64,000 bases of DNA, taken from NCBI GenBank assembly GCA_022432975.1, contig CM039511.1:19618557-19682556 (forward strand), in the 5' to 3' direction. Position numbers and translations under genes: made by a program. Source of the DNA: Begonia masoniana. Taxonomy: Eukaryota > Streptophyta > Magnoliopsida > Cucurbitales > Begoniaceae. Below, in pieces: positions 35,131 through 45,386 of this stretch. Every line of letters begins with the position of its first letter. The stretch's first letter is position 1. The notes below the pieces were generated by a model, which saw only the letters and a program-made list of their open reading frames with translations, did no database searches and was not told the origin of the DNA.

Positions 35131-37280
35131 TTAATTTCTTCTACTCCTGCCTCGGCCGCGCGTCGTAGATTCCTGAAATAGCATGAAAATTATATTATAT
35201 TAAAAAAAATGACAACGTATTTATGAGCGAACTGTTTAGAACGTACCTGTGTCTCATCATTTATGTTGTAACCCATAAACATGTCTTGGGAAGCAGCAGT
35301 GCCTGAAGTAGATCCTCGGTTAGGACAAGTGCGACTATTGTGCCCGTACTGCCGACAGATACCACACGCCATCCTTGAGTTCCGCCTACTAGCTCTCGAA
35401 CTTGACGGCTCATCGGCATCTCGCACTCTGGCCTTCTTGGGTATACCAGGTTGGCGATATCTTCTTGGCGGGACTAGTTCCACCATACCTGGCACATCCG
35501 GCCACATTAATTGGTCGTTCATGGGTTGAATAAAATTAGCGTACATCTGCAGCAATGTCATCCGGTGATAGCATGGATGCACGTAACTTTCTGGCTCCAT
35601 TCTCATGAAAAATATGCATGAAATGACATGGGCACACGGGATCCCAGTAAGCGTCCACCGGGTGCAGGAACACTCCCACGTATTTCAAGTCGACAACGAA
35701 TTGTTCGTTGCCGTTGCTCACTTGAAATCGTGAACCTGCCCCGGCATAGGGGACCAATTTGCAGCTGCATCTGCGAGTTTCTTAATCTTTTTATATATTT
35801 GAGGACACAGGAGAGTCGTCAATCCCGCCATCTTCTCAAATTTTTTAACGTTCGGATATTCTCAAACATGGTGATGATTGGTTTGTCTCTAACAGTCAAT
35901 ATAAGTGCATTAAATGACTCACAAAAATTGTTTAAGCCAATATCGCACTTGGGAATCGGAGAGAAGGCATGACTAGCCCAATATCTAGGTTCTTCTCCTT
36001 GAAGCCATTCGTGGATAGCGGTGCTGAGCCTTGTAATTTCCTCATTTCTAAATTGAAATGAGCTCTTGTGGATGCCCTAGCTGCCTTCCACATCGCTTCT
36101 CTATATGCTTTGCACAGCCCTTTAAAGTTATTGTACATGTGCCGCAGGCAGAAGCGATGTTCGGCTTCACTTAATTCCTCATCCACGGCATTCCTCAAGC
36201 CCTTATATTAAAACAAAGTTAGTTAGTTGCACACCTTAATTACACCACAACTAATTTAATTAAACAACATACCTTTTGTCGATCCGAAACGATCGTCCAG
36301 CCGGCTCCATCTCCAGTGTATAGGTCCGCCTTCAAAAGTCTCAAAAACCATGTCCATGTTTCCTCGGTCTCTTTTTCGACGTTGGCAACAGCGACGAGAT
36401 ATATTCCATCATTGGCGTCAATACTAACGGCTGTCAGTAATTGTCCAGGACAGAAGCCCTTCAAGTGACAGCCATCCAAACAGATCACTTGGCGACCAAA
36501 CTGTAACAAACCCGCCTTGCAAGTGGCCAAACACATATACACTCTTTGGCACACAAATGTGTCCCCCGCATGGTAAATATGCACTTTGAAAGTGCTCCCC
36601 GGATTTGTTCTATGTATTTCGGCTTTGTACGACCATATTAATTTGTACTGTTCATCAGCCTTGCCTTCGTTAAGTGTCAGAGCAATGCTCCTCGCTCTTC
36701 TAGCAAGACTAGGTGTGATATGACATCTGTAGTCCACCCTCACTGTTTCTACAATGGAAGATATGTCCCACCTAGGATGACTTTTGAACCTCGCCAGGTA
36801 ATTGTTTGCCACCCATTTTGCACTAACGTTTCTATTCTCAACTATTCTTGCACAACTGTGAGTACCGACCAACGTTTTTATTTGAAAGGTTTGCTCAGCT
36901 TGCTTTTGCGAGGCATGCAAAAGCCACTCACACCCTTCTGAACACTTAGCCCTCAATCAGCTACTATCACTTTTAACGAATCATATCCCTAATCCGTGTT
37001 TTATAGAATAATCTTTTATTTCATCTTTCAGCTCTTTTAAAGTTGCATATTCTCTAGTAACAAAAAATTCCATATGAATTTCTTCTCTTACCTGAACGCT
37101 TTCTACGTCATCATCGTCCGACATAACCGGTGTTCGCAGCTGATCGTCTAGAGTTCTGGATGTCGAACACACCGGTATTTGTTCATTTTCGTCCGAGCCA
37201 TCATCACCATGTGGAGGATCATCGTCCGGATACAAATTCATTCCGGCTTCACTATTACTTTCTCGTCTAATTCGAACCAT
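35131..37280 (-). pseudogene. MULE transposase (mudrA type), decayed
   Basis: The reading starts at ATG 37280 with an acidic N-terminus. The first block (36981-37280) runs into the second (36240-36956) across two TGA codons, each where arginine CGA would fit. The second block holds the MuDR-like zinc segment CSEGCEWLLHAS...THSC, catalytic VICLDGCHLKG and a second aspartate in TIVSDRQK. An intron follows (about 36194-36274), then EAEHRFCLRHMYNNFKG. After a frameshift comes NNFCESFNALI, carrying the likely catalytic glutamate. A further frame has the SWIM zinc finger CSCTRWTLTGIPCAHVISC near 35600-35690, then a CCHC knuckle CGICRQYGHNSRTC, and a last small exon 35131-35172. The DDE chemistry residues survive, but stops and frameshifts suggest it no longer works. 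Confidence 0.9.
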
Positions 37281-37383
37281 CTATCGAGATCAGAATCCAT
37301 CGTCCTTGCTAAAACAGAGAAAATTAGACTGCGCAAAGAAAATTTTTTAGAGAAAATTCGGTGCTTTCTTCGAAGGAGGCCGA

Positions 37384-37720
37384 GCTCCTTAAATAATAAA
37401 GGAATTCGGCCCCCCGCTATTTTGACGCGGCCCCACGCTTTGTTTCAAATTAGACATGCGGGGGGCCGAATATCTTATGCGGCACCCCTCATGTCCATCC
37501 ACAGATCAATAATTGATCTGTGGATGGACATTCGAGGGGCCGCGAATCTGATACGGCCCCCCGAATGTCCATCCACATATCAATTATTGATCTGTGATGG
37601 ACATTCGGGGGGCCGTATCGGATTTGCAGCCCCCTGCATGTCCATCACAGATCAATTATTGATTTGTGGATGGGCATTTGGGGGGCCGTATCGGATTCGT
37701 GGCCCCGCGAATGTCCATCG
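37384..37720. repeat. Three palindromes in the right subterminal region of the MULE
   Basis: A perfect palindrome with 20-bp arms, atgtccatccacagatcaat around one central A, occupies 37491-37531. Near-perfect versions are at 37562-37607 and 37637-37677, and a half copy is near 37708. The spacing is about 72 bp. Between them lie 'cgaggggccg'/'ggggggccgtatcggatt' blocks. Confidence 0.92.
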
Positions 37721-37914
37721 ACACGGGGGGTCGTGCCAGATGTAAGGCCCCCCGAAATGTTTTCATGTGCAGCGCACGTAAGCGAGGGCCAGAGGCCCCC
37801 GCATCTTCCCCCCGTGGCGTACGGGGGGCCAAGATTCGGGTTCGGCCCCTCGAATAGGTCGACGTGCAACGCACGTGAGAGGCAAATTTGCCATGCGAGG
37901 GACCGCGAAATGAA

Positions 37915-38071
37915 GTTGGCCCCCCGAATGTGAATTCGGGGGGCATGCGGAGCCCCGCCAGGGGAGTTTTTGTTAGTTTTTAAAACTTTGAGGTTTTGAC
38001 TGTGACGAATTTTAGTTTGAGGGTTTTTTCGAGAATTAGCCATACTCCAGGGTGTTTTTTGGAATTTACCC
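37915..38071. repeat. Right terminal inverted repeat of the MULE
   Basis: This is the reverse-complement partner of 32265-32420, ending 'ggtgttttttggaatttaccc' right before the TTTTCTATT target copy. Confidence 0.93.
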
Positions 38072-38080
38072 TTTTCTATT

Positions 38081-38847
38081 TTGTTTTCACGCTCTTTATA
38101 TAAGGGTTATACAGATAGATCTAGAAAGAAGAAAATACAGAGAGAAAATTCTAACAACCACTGTCATTAGGCATTACATGAGAGGACTGGAAAATAAAAA
38201 ACAATTAGGGCAATTTCATGTGTCTTGCATGGAGAAACATCTTGAAGATGGGGAGTCCTTGACAGCCCCCTCAAGCTCAAGAGGGGGAGTACGCTGATCT
38301 TGTCTCATAGATAAGTAAAGGACGATTGAGTATGAGGTTTCGTGAACCGATGGACTAACTATAATTGTGAGGAAATGAACGAAACAATCACTTGTTTAGA
38401 AGAGACTTTCTCTCCAACAAAGTGATAGTCTAATTCAACATATTTTGCCCTTCGAATGAAAAACAAGATTGGAGGCCAATTACGTCATGCTGATATTGTC
38501 ACAAAAGATAGTTGACACAGATGTTTTGAAAAATTGTAGGTTAGAGAAAAGATTTTCTATCCAACACAATTTAAACGATCCTCCGTGCTTTTCCACGTGC
38601 AACACACGTGCGCAGGGGGTTATACAACACCCACCCCCCCCCCCCCCCCCCCCCACTTTGACCTCGTGGAGAACGTGAGGCTGTTCTCTTTGTAAAATGT
38701 GGAAAGGGGGCTATCGGCCATCCCTCGAGCTTTAAATTGTTAGGTTTTTGATAATTTGAGGTTTGTTTTGTTAGGGTTAATACGTTAAGGGGTTTTTTAA
38801 AAAAAAAAAATCTATACTTTGAGGTTTAAAATGATTTTTACCCTTAT
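38081..38847. other. Intergenic stretch with a poly-C run
   Basis: No gene is supported. 'caagctcaagagggggagtac' near 38270-38292 looks like a retroelement purine tract, and the open frame ending there may be a remnant. A run of 21 C lies at 38634-38654. Poly-A at 38802-38811 precedes the copia LTR. Confidence 0.5.
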
Positions 38848-39004
38848 TATTATAGTTGTAAATATTATTTTCTAGGAAACAGTAGCTTATGATGTGCTGC
38901 TTTCTAGGTCTTAGGGATAATGAGTAGATTGATAGTTTTATAGGCTTAAGAGGATACGGCCAGAAGAGGAAGAAAGGAAGAAAAGCTCTCTCAAACTTCT
39001 GTTA
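38848..39004 (+). repeat. 5' LTR of the plus-strand copia element
   Basis: It begins TATTATAG and ends CTTCTGTTA directly before the tRNA primer site. Its pair at 48928-49084 differs at about 15 positions by eye, so the insertion is older than the inner gypsy element at 16345-24445. Confidence 0.85.
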
Positions 39005-39140
39005 TGGTATCAGAGTCATTTCCTTTGTCTGGAACCTTCATCTTCGTCTCTCTCGCGAGATCGTAACCAGTAGAGAAAGCAAATGCTCTGGAAGGGATAG
39101 TAGATTTTGCAGAGAGTTTCTTCACTTTCAGAAGCAGAAA

Positions 39141-41716
39141 TGTAATGCCCCCGAACCCGCCCCGGCTCGGTGCGCTACTTTGCTAACCAAACCCGCGTTT
39201 AAAACGTAATTTAAAATAATTTTCGATAAAAAAAGTTCGACTCGATTTTTGGGTTTTTCGAACCCTCAAAATTTATTGGAAAACGTGCATAAAATACGTT
39301 TAAAATATGTTGGAAAAGATCAGCTTAAAACATTTTATAAACATATTCAAAACCATCCCAAAACATTCTTTACAACGTTATAAAACACCGTCTTTTATAT
39401 AAACAATTCCAACAAAAGACCAAATCTCACAAACATCCAAAAATAGTTAAAAACTATATACAAGCCCAAAATACCGTTCCACCCACGTCTTTCTGAAGAC
39501 TATGGTCGAAACGCCCCGAAAAATACCCGCACCAACATACCCCGTACATCAACGACTGCATCTCAATCCTAGCTTTCCACATAGCTCTCACCTGTAACTC
39601 TGTCATCACCTACACCACAGAACACACACACACACGTAAGCTTACGCTTAGCAAGTAGGGGATAAACCCACCACGTAAGCTTACGCTTAGCAAGTAGGGG
39701 ATAACAAATATAAACCATGCACAATGCACACACAAACCCTCACACAACCCCTAACACATACAGTTTCTACTCGCTCTGTTGTTCTTGTTTCGTTTTCTTT
39801 GCATTATTCTATCATAGAACCCCTCACCAGAGCTAACCTCGTACCTTCAGGCGACTAAGCGACTCCCTTAGAGTCCCTCGCAGGTGCCACCCTAACGCGA
39901 CTGGGCGACTCCCACGGAGTCCCTCGCAAGTGTCCGACTCTCACAAAGTCCCTCGCAAGTGCCACCCTAACGCGACTGAGCAACTCCCTTGGAGTCCCTC
40001 ACAGGTGTCACTCTAACGCGACTGGGCAACTCCACTATAGTCCCTCGCAGGTGCCACCGTAACGCGACTAGGCGACTCACACGGAGTCCCTCGCAGGTGT
40101 CACCCTAACGCGACTGGGCGACACAACTATGGTCCCTCGCAGGTGCCACCGTAACGCGACTAGGCGACTCACACGGAGTCCCTCACAGGTGTCACCTTAA
40201 CGCGACTGGACAACTCCACTATAGTCCCTCGCAGGTGCCACCGTAATGCGACTAGGCAACTCACACAGAGTCCCTCGCAGGTGTCACCCTAACGCGACTG
40301 GGCGACTCAACTCAAAACCCCATAGCATTTTTACTTATCAGGTCACGTTTCATTCTCGCAATTCAAAACCATGCTCAAAACTCATATTTTCGTAATTCAA
40401 AATCATGATACATGTCAATACAATGCACAAACACAAAATACAACAACCAAGCAAACAATAAACCCTACCGTTCCGTGGTGTAGGCCCGAAGGCAACAAAA
40501 CACACGTCCACTACTTACCTAGTTTCTCGGCACGTAATAATTACTTCGAATATGCTAATTGCTCGCTCGTCAACCTAGAAAATATAGGGAAAACCATTTA
40601 GTAACAACCTAAGGAATTCTAAAGAATACCTAGATCCAAACTAACATTAATTAAACAAATTCTAAAATCTAAAACTCCAAAACCCGAAATTCCCACAATA
40701 TTTATTGTCCAAACTTCAAACGACCATAACTTACTCGTTTTTCAACGGATTTCGACGTGCCACCCAATTCGTAAACCTCTACACGTCTACTATCCATTGA
40801 AACACTTAAATTAACCAACCAAACACAATGGCCAACTCGAATTCATAAAAACAGAACCGGTGCTTAATATATTAAAAATCGGTTTTTCACAATCTTTCTC
40901 CTTAACTTCAATCTACCTCTAAAAATCACCTAAACCAATCCATCTAAGAGTTAATCCACTAATTTAGGAAGGAAAAGCACCAACCAAACCAAAAATTCGG
41001 ACCCTTCATCTTAGGGTTTCCAAACCCTAAACAATTCCATCCAAAAACACCTTAAAACCTCAAAAACCAACCCCTAATTGCATCATTATCAAAACCCAAT
41101 CAATTTTTACCTTGATGTCTTGCCAAAATCAATGGATGAAAGCTTGAAGAACCCTAGCTATGGCTGAAGTCTCGTGGAGAAAAAGGAGAGGAAGAAATGG
41201 GTTTTCTTTTTGCTATTTTACCTCCACCTTTCTTAATTTATAAAACATAGATTTCTACTTTTAATTTCCTTCCACCACTTTCTTCTTTTTATAAAACCAA
41301 CCCCTCCTTTCACTTTGGTTTCTCTTCCACGTGAATTGCATTCATCAATCACTTTTCATTAAATTTTTCCCTTGTTTAAATCACTTACTTCTTTCCTATT
41401 GGTTAAACTCTCCTTTGACTTTTCAACCACCACTTTCCATCTCTTCCTTAAACTCTTCCTCCTTTTTATTGTCTTCAACGCCAAACCCCACCCTTGACTT
41501 TTCTTTCCATGCCACAAGTAAACTCATCTATTATTTTTCAATCTTATAAATTTTCCTCATCTCCATAACATCAAAATCTTCTATTTTAATTCACTGAGCT
41601 TGACTTTTCAATTTCAACTTTCCACTCAAAAGCTTAGGAGAACTCTAGAATTAACATTAAGCTCCCATAACACATATAATCGGCTACGTAATTATAGAAA
41701 ATTACCGGGTGTTACA
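39141..41716. mobile_element. Solo LTR, gypsy family B, in the copia leader
   Basis: A 2576-bp LTR from TGTAATGCCC to GGGTGTTACA. It is flanked by AGAAA (39136-39140) and AGAAG (41717-41721), likely a duplication with one change. It is the full-length counterpart of 539-1798. The part at 40600-41700 has pyrimidine-rich text and several TTGAC cores but no gene. Because both ends read TGTAA.../...TTACA, the strand is not obvious from the termini. Confidence 0.88.
39830..40312. repeat. Minisatellite in the family-B LTR
   Basis: About eight units of roughly 50-62 bp follow the pattern 'gcgactgggcgactcc' then 'gagtccctcgcaggtgtcac' then 'cctaac'. Units alternate between 'acggagtccctcgcaggtgtc' and 'actatagtccctcgcaggtgcc' types. 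Confidence 0.88.
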
Positions 41717-41990
41717 AGAAGGGTTTTGGCTCCACGAATAGCAGAATGAAGATGCGCCAAAGAGATGCAGTAAGAGAGCCAATATTTTCTTTCCTTAGGG
41801 ACGAAGCGAAAATCGACTAGAGCCGAGGAGGCTAAATAGAGACTAGCAGTAACAGTGCGAATACTGTTGAGGCTGTCTTGAAGTAGTTTTTCCTCCAAAT
41901 CCGTCGGCTTCTGCACTATTTTAAGCTGCTCCTCGGTAGTACTCTTCATCTTAGATAGCCTCAAAACTACTGATCTTTCTCTCGAAGACA
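41717..41990 (-). other. Antisense open frame in the copia leader, possible captured fragment
   Basis: Between the primer-binding site and gag, the minus strand holds a 91-codon open frame (41692-41964; its last codons are in the family-B LTR). The sequence TEEQLKIVQKPTDLEEKLLQ and SYCISLAHLHSAIRGAK looks more like a soluble helical host protein than retroelement coding. I do not recognise the protein. It may be a captured gene piece or chance. Confidence 0.3.
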
Positions 41991-42133
41991 GCAGTTCCCC
42001 TATTATCGATAACCAACTTCATCATACCATTTCCCTTTGTTCAACTCAATTTTTCTTTCCTATTGTTCAATCGTGTTCCAGCGATTGAAATCTCCTGCCA
42101 TCCAACACGAAATCCGACTATTGATATCTCGTC

Positions 42134-42838
42134 ATGGGTGACGATAAGAACACCAAACCTCTCGATTTTACCTCACCCTACTATCTTCATCCTCCAATGG
42201 ACCACAAATCATAATCTGTCTTAATGTGTTGCGTGGTGAGTCGTTCGATGCGTAACAACTTCCGAGCAAAGAACAAGCTAGGCTTCCTCGATGGAACCGT
42301 AACCAAGCCAAAGCAAGGAACACTAGAATTGACTTTATGGGTAACTATTATACTCTGGATCCAGCTCTTCGATCATCTGTCCCCCAACCCGACGACGTGA
42401 GAGACATGTGGGAAGACATTAGACAATGATTTTCCATAGGAAACGACCCTAGAATTCATGAGTTGAAGACACAGATAAGTGCTTGTATGCAACAGAGGAA
42501 CTATGTGGTACAGTACTATAATGAACTATAGAAGATTTAGGATGAACTTGCGGGATATTCCACTGTTCCGATGTGTACTTGTGTTGCCACTACTACATTT
42601 GCTCAAGAGAAGAAGAATGAAGAGGTACATGATTTTGTTGTTGGTTTAGATTCAACTCTTTATGGCACTGTTGTCTTACATATTTTGATGATGGATCTTT
42701 TGCCGAGCTTAAACACAATTTTCGCTAAAATTATGACTGAAGAGCGTCACCAAACTATTGCTCGAGACTGCGAAACCAATTCGGTTGTCATCAGTGTCGC
42801 AGCGCATGGGATTGCTAAATGGCGTAATGAACAGTCTC
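42134..42838 (+). pseudogene. Copia gag, N-terminal part
   Basis: It starts at the ATG of MGDDKNTKPLDFTSPYYLHP, which matches the usual beginning of plant copia gag. It contains RNNFRAKNKLGFLDGTVTKP, and further on VHDFVVGLDSTLYGTVVLHI and LPSLNTIFAKIMTEER in the UBN2-type gag domain. At least three stops or frameshifts occur before 42571. It is cut by the family-D solo LTR at 42839; the CCHC knuckle that belongs to it lies at about 45407. Confidence 0.88.
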
Positions 42839-45386
42839 TGTAAACTTTGTCAAAATTTAATAAAGATAAATTTTTGAATAACTTTTTTTGCGAATTTTAA
42901 GTGTAAATTTGAGCCTGATTTTGCAAATTTTTGGAAATAGGTAACGTACGAATTTTTGTTCACTTATAGCCCGTACGGAAAATTTAAAAAAATTAATTAA
43001 AATTTTAAGTTGACGTTCGTGTGTTTCTAGTGAAATAAATTCACGGGAGAAGAACGTCAGAATTTACCGAAGGAAATTATTCGTTAGGGATTGAAATTGA
43101 AAAATCAAAAAACCAAAAACCATTAAATAGTTTTAATATAAATTAAAATAAAATAATAAAATAAAATTTTAAAACAATAGGGTTTTCAAAGAAAACCTTA
43201 TTGTTTTCTTTTCGTTTGTCAGCATAAACACCAGAGACAGAGAGAGAGACAGAGAGCCGACGGGAGGGAGAACCGCTGACACCAGAACGACCACCGATAG
43301 GCCCGATCTTGGTGTCAAACTCTTCGTCTCGAAGATTAGATCAACGTTGGCGAAGAGAGTTTTCGAAGGGAAGCTCCCTAACTCCCGATTTTTGCTTGAG
43401 AAGTTTCGGGTTTTGGGGTTTTTATAGATCTGTGTTTTCAGGTCGATTGTTTTGTGTTTTTGGCAGGAATCGACCAAAAAGTAGGTAAGAAATGTGTTGG
43501 AAACTAGTTTTGGTGAAGAAAGGGTCGGAAAAATTGAGTTTTGGTGCTCGATCGTTCGACGACCAAGCCAACTCGGCAGTGGGACGAGTCAACTCGGGCA
43601 CTGGGCCGAGTTGACTCGAGCCAAGGCCGAGTTGGGCATAGGCTGGGTCAAGCCCAGCCTAAGCCGGGTTCGGGCTAGGACCAACCTATTTCGGGCAAGG
43701 TCTGACCTGGACCCAGCTAGGGCCTGCCAGGTCCTACCCGAGCCTAGCTGGGTCAGGTTCGCCCGGGCCAGACCAGATCAATTCGGACCGATCTGATCCA
43801 AACCAAACCCAAACTAGATTGACCTGAATCAAACTGGACCGGACCCGGACCAGGACCAGGACCAGTTAAAGTCAAAGTCAAAGTCAAAGGTTGACTTTGA
43901 TCGTTGACTTTGACAAAAAGTCAACTTGAGCTGTTTGGACCCGTTTCTGCCCCGGCTCTCTGTTTATATCATTTCTAACCCCTATTAGACCTTAACGGGG
44001 TTCCTTCCTTGGTTTTGATTCCCAAAGGTTGAAGATTTTTCTGAGTTTGAAATGATTCCCAAGGAGCCACCGGCTGCCGAGGTTAGAAGGACTCGCCTTA
44101 GGGGTATGGATTAATATACTTATTACGTTATACCTAGCCTAGCATGCACGTATATTATTTTTGGTGGGATACCTCCAGTATTGACGTCAGTATTTTTACT
44201 GGCATTATTGAGGCATGTATACTTTTGACAGATTCATACTGCCTAGTGGATTTTAAGTGCCCATGTTTACTCGCCCTAGCCAATAGTTTTGATTTGAGAT
44301 TTATTATATTGTCATGCAGATGGATTTTATTCATGCATTGGTTTTGTGCTGTGCCATTTGGAGTGATACTAGAGATAACCGTCTGGCACTCTTAGCTGGG
44401 CCCATACGCTGAGAGTATCAGGGGGTTTTGCCCAGTTACACCCGTGTTTGAGGGTTGCTGTGGTACTCCCCACACTTGTTTGGATAGGGTTCTCCCCCTT
44501 ATAATTTGGAACTGCGGTACTCCCTGCGAATGGAGTGGTGCGATACTCCCCGTGAATGGAGGAATTACCCGACCTGGCCAGTGTCTGTTCGTTGATACAC
44601 CCAGTATGATAAGTCCACTACGTGGTCCCCTTGGGGTCAAGGTTGAGTGGTTGTTGAGTCCCTCCTGGTGTGCTCTAGCGCGTGTGTCCCGGTAGCCCAT
44701 GGTTGAGTGGTTGTTAGTCCTTCCTGGTGGTTGACATTTTCTCTTCTCCCTATGAGGCCTTGCCTGGTGTTATCGCGGCTTTTCTGTGTTGGTGTGGTTC
44801 GGAGGATCCTTGAGTGACCTCCCTTTTCACTGTACACCTGACTATGTACATTAGTATGATTGATGCAGGTATATTTTTACTATATAACTATTTTATTTTA
44901 TAAAGCTAGCCCATCAATCGATTTAAAATGAGAAGAGAATTTAATAATATTGAAACCGGTTTTGGGTTTTTTTTTTTTAAAAACGTGCATTGATTTTAAG
45001 CGGACATGCATATTTTGAAAGTGGTAGGTATAGCATCTCATATTGAGTTTGTCACTCACCCCCAACAACTCTCCCTCTACAGGTAAAGGAAGGCAGAGTA
45101 AGGGGTGAAACGGATCTGCGCCGATTTCCTTTGAGTCACTATCCTTTTATTTCTTCTAAAGTTGAATATGTAAGAACTTATTTTAGATTGTACTGTACAC
45201 TGTGCATTTGCTTCTATTTCATTTTCCTGTATTCTTACTATAAATTTTTTTCTCACATTTGTTATTTCCAGAGGTCATGGATCGGTCATAAAACTTCTAC
45301 ATAAAGCCTTAGGTTAGACGGTGGACCTCTCCGAGGTTGATCGTTTAACCTGGAGTTTCTGTTAGGTCTCCTCCCGGGTCGTGGCA
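42839..45386 (+). mobile_element. Solo LTR, gypsy family D, inside copia gag
   Basis: A 2548-bp LTR begins TGTAAACTTTGTC and ends CCGGGTCGTGGCA. The perfect 5-bp duplication GTCTC lies at 42834-42838 and 45387-45391. Inside are a short GA-rich patch (43229-43258), a repetitive GC-rich stretch (43560-43860) and a cluster of TTGAC/GTCAA motifs (43862-43930). The open frames at 43494-43796 and 44392-44700 are compositional and not supported as genes. Confidence 0.92.
43862..43930. promoter_or_regulatory. Cluster of TTGAC (W-box-like) cores in the family-D LTR
   Basis: Seven GTCAA or TTGAC cores lie within about 60 bp: three 'agtcaa' in tandem, then 'ggttgactttgatcgttgactttgac' and 'aaagtcaac'. 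TTGAC is the core bound by plant WRKY factors. A regulatory role is inference. Confidence 0.5.

Larger units (their letters stand above)
32265..38071. mobile_element. Mutator-like transposon (MULE) with two gene regions
   Basis: The ends are long inverted repeats. Left 'ggataaattccaaaaaacac' onward matches the reverse complement of the right end 'ggaatttaccc' for well over 130 bp, through 'ctggagtatggctaattc', 'caaaacctcaaagttttaaa' and 'cccctggcggggc'. A perfect 9-bp duplication TTTTCTATT flanks it (32256-32264 and 38072-38080), the usual size for MULEs. It is 5807 bp long. It carries a mudrA-type transposase on minus (35131-37280) and a different gene on plus (33100-34341), transcribed toward each other, with an AT-rich non-coding core between. 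GC-rich subterminal blocks with repeated 'ggggggccg' lie at both ends. Confidence 0.95.

Noticed and set aside
43494..43796. A 100-codon frame rich in Arg, Gly and Leu
   Set aside because: It lies inside a solo LTR with a clear target duplication and follows the GC-rich word repetition there.
44392..44837. Overlapping open frames on both strands in the family-D LTR
   Set aside because: Both strands are open because of composition; no motif or splice pattern supports coding.
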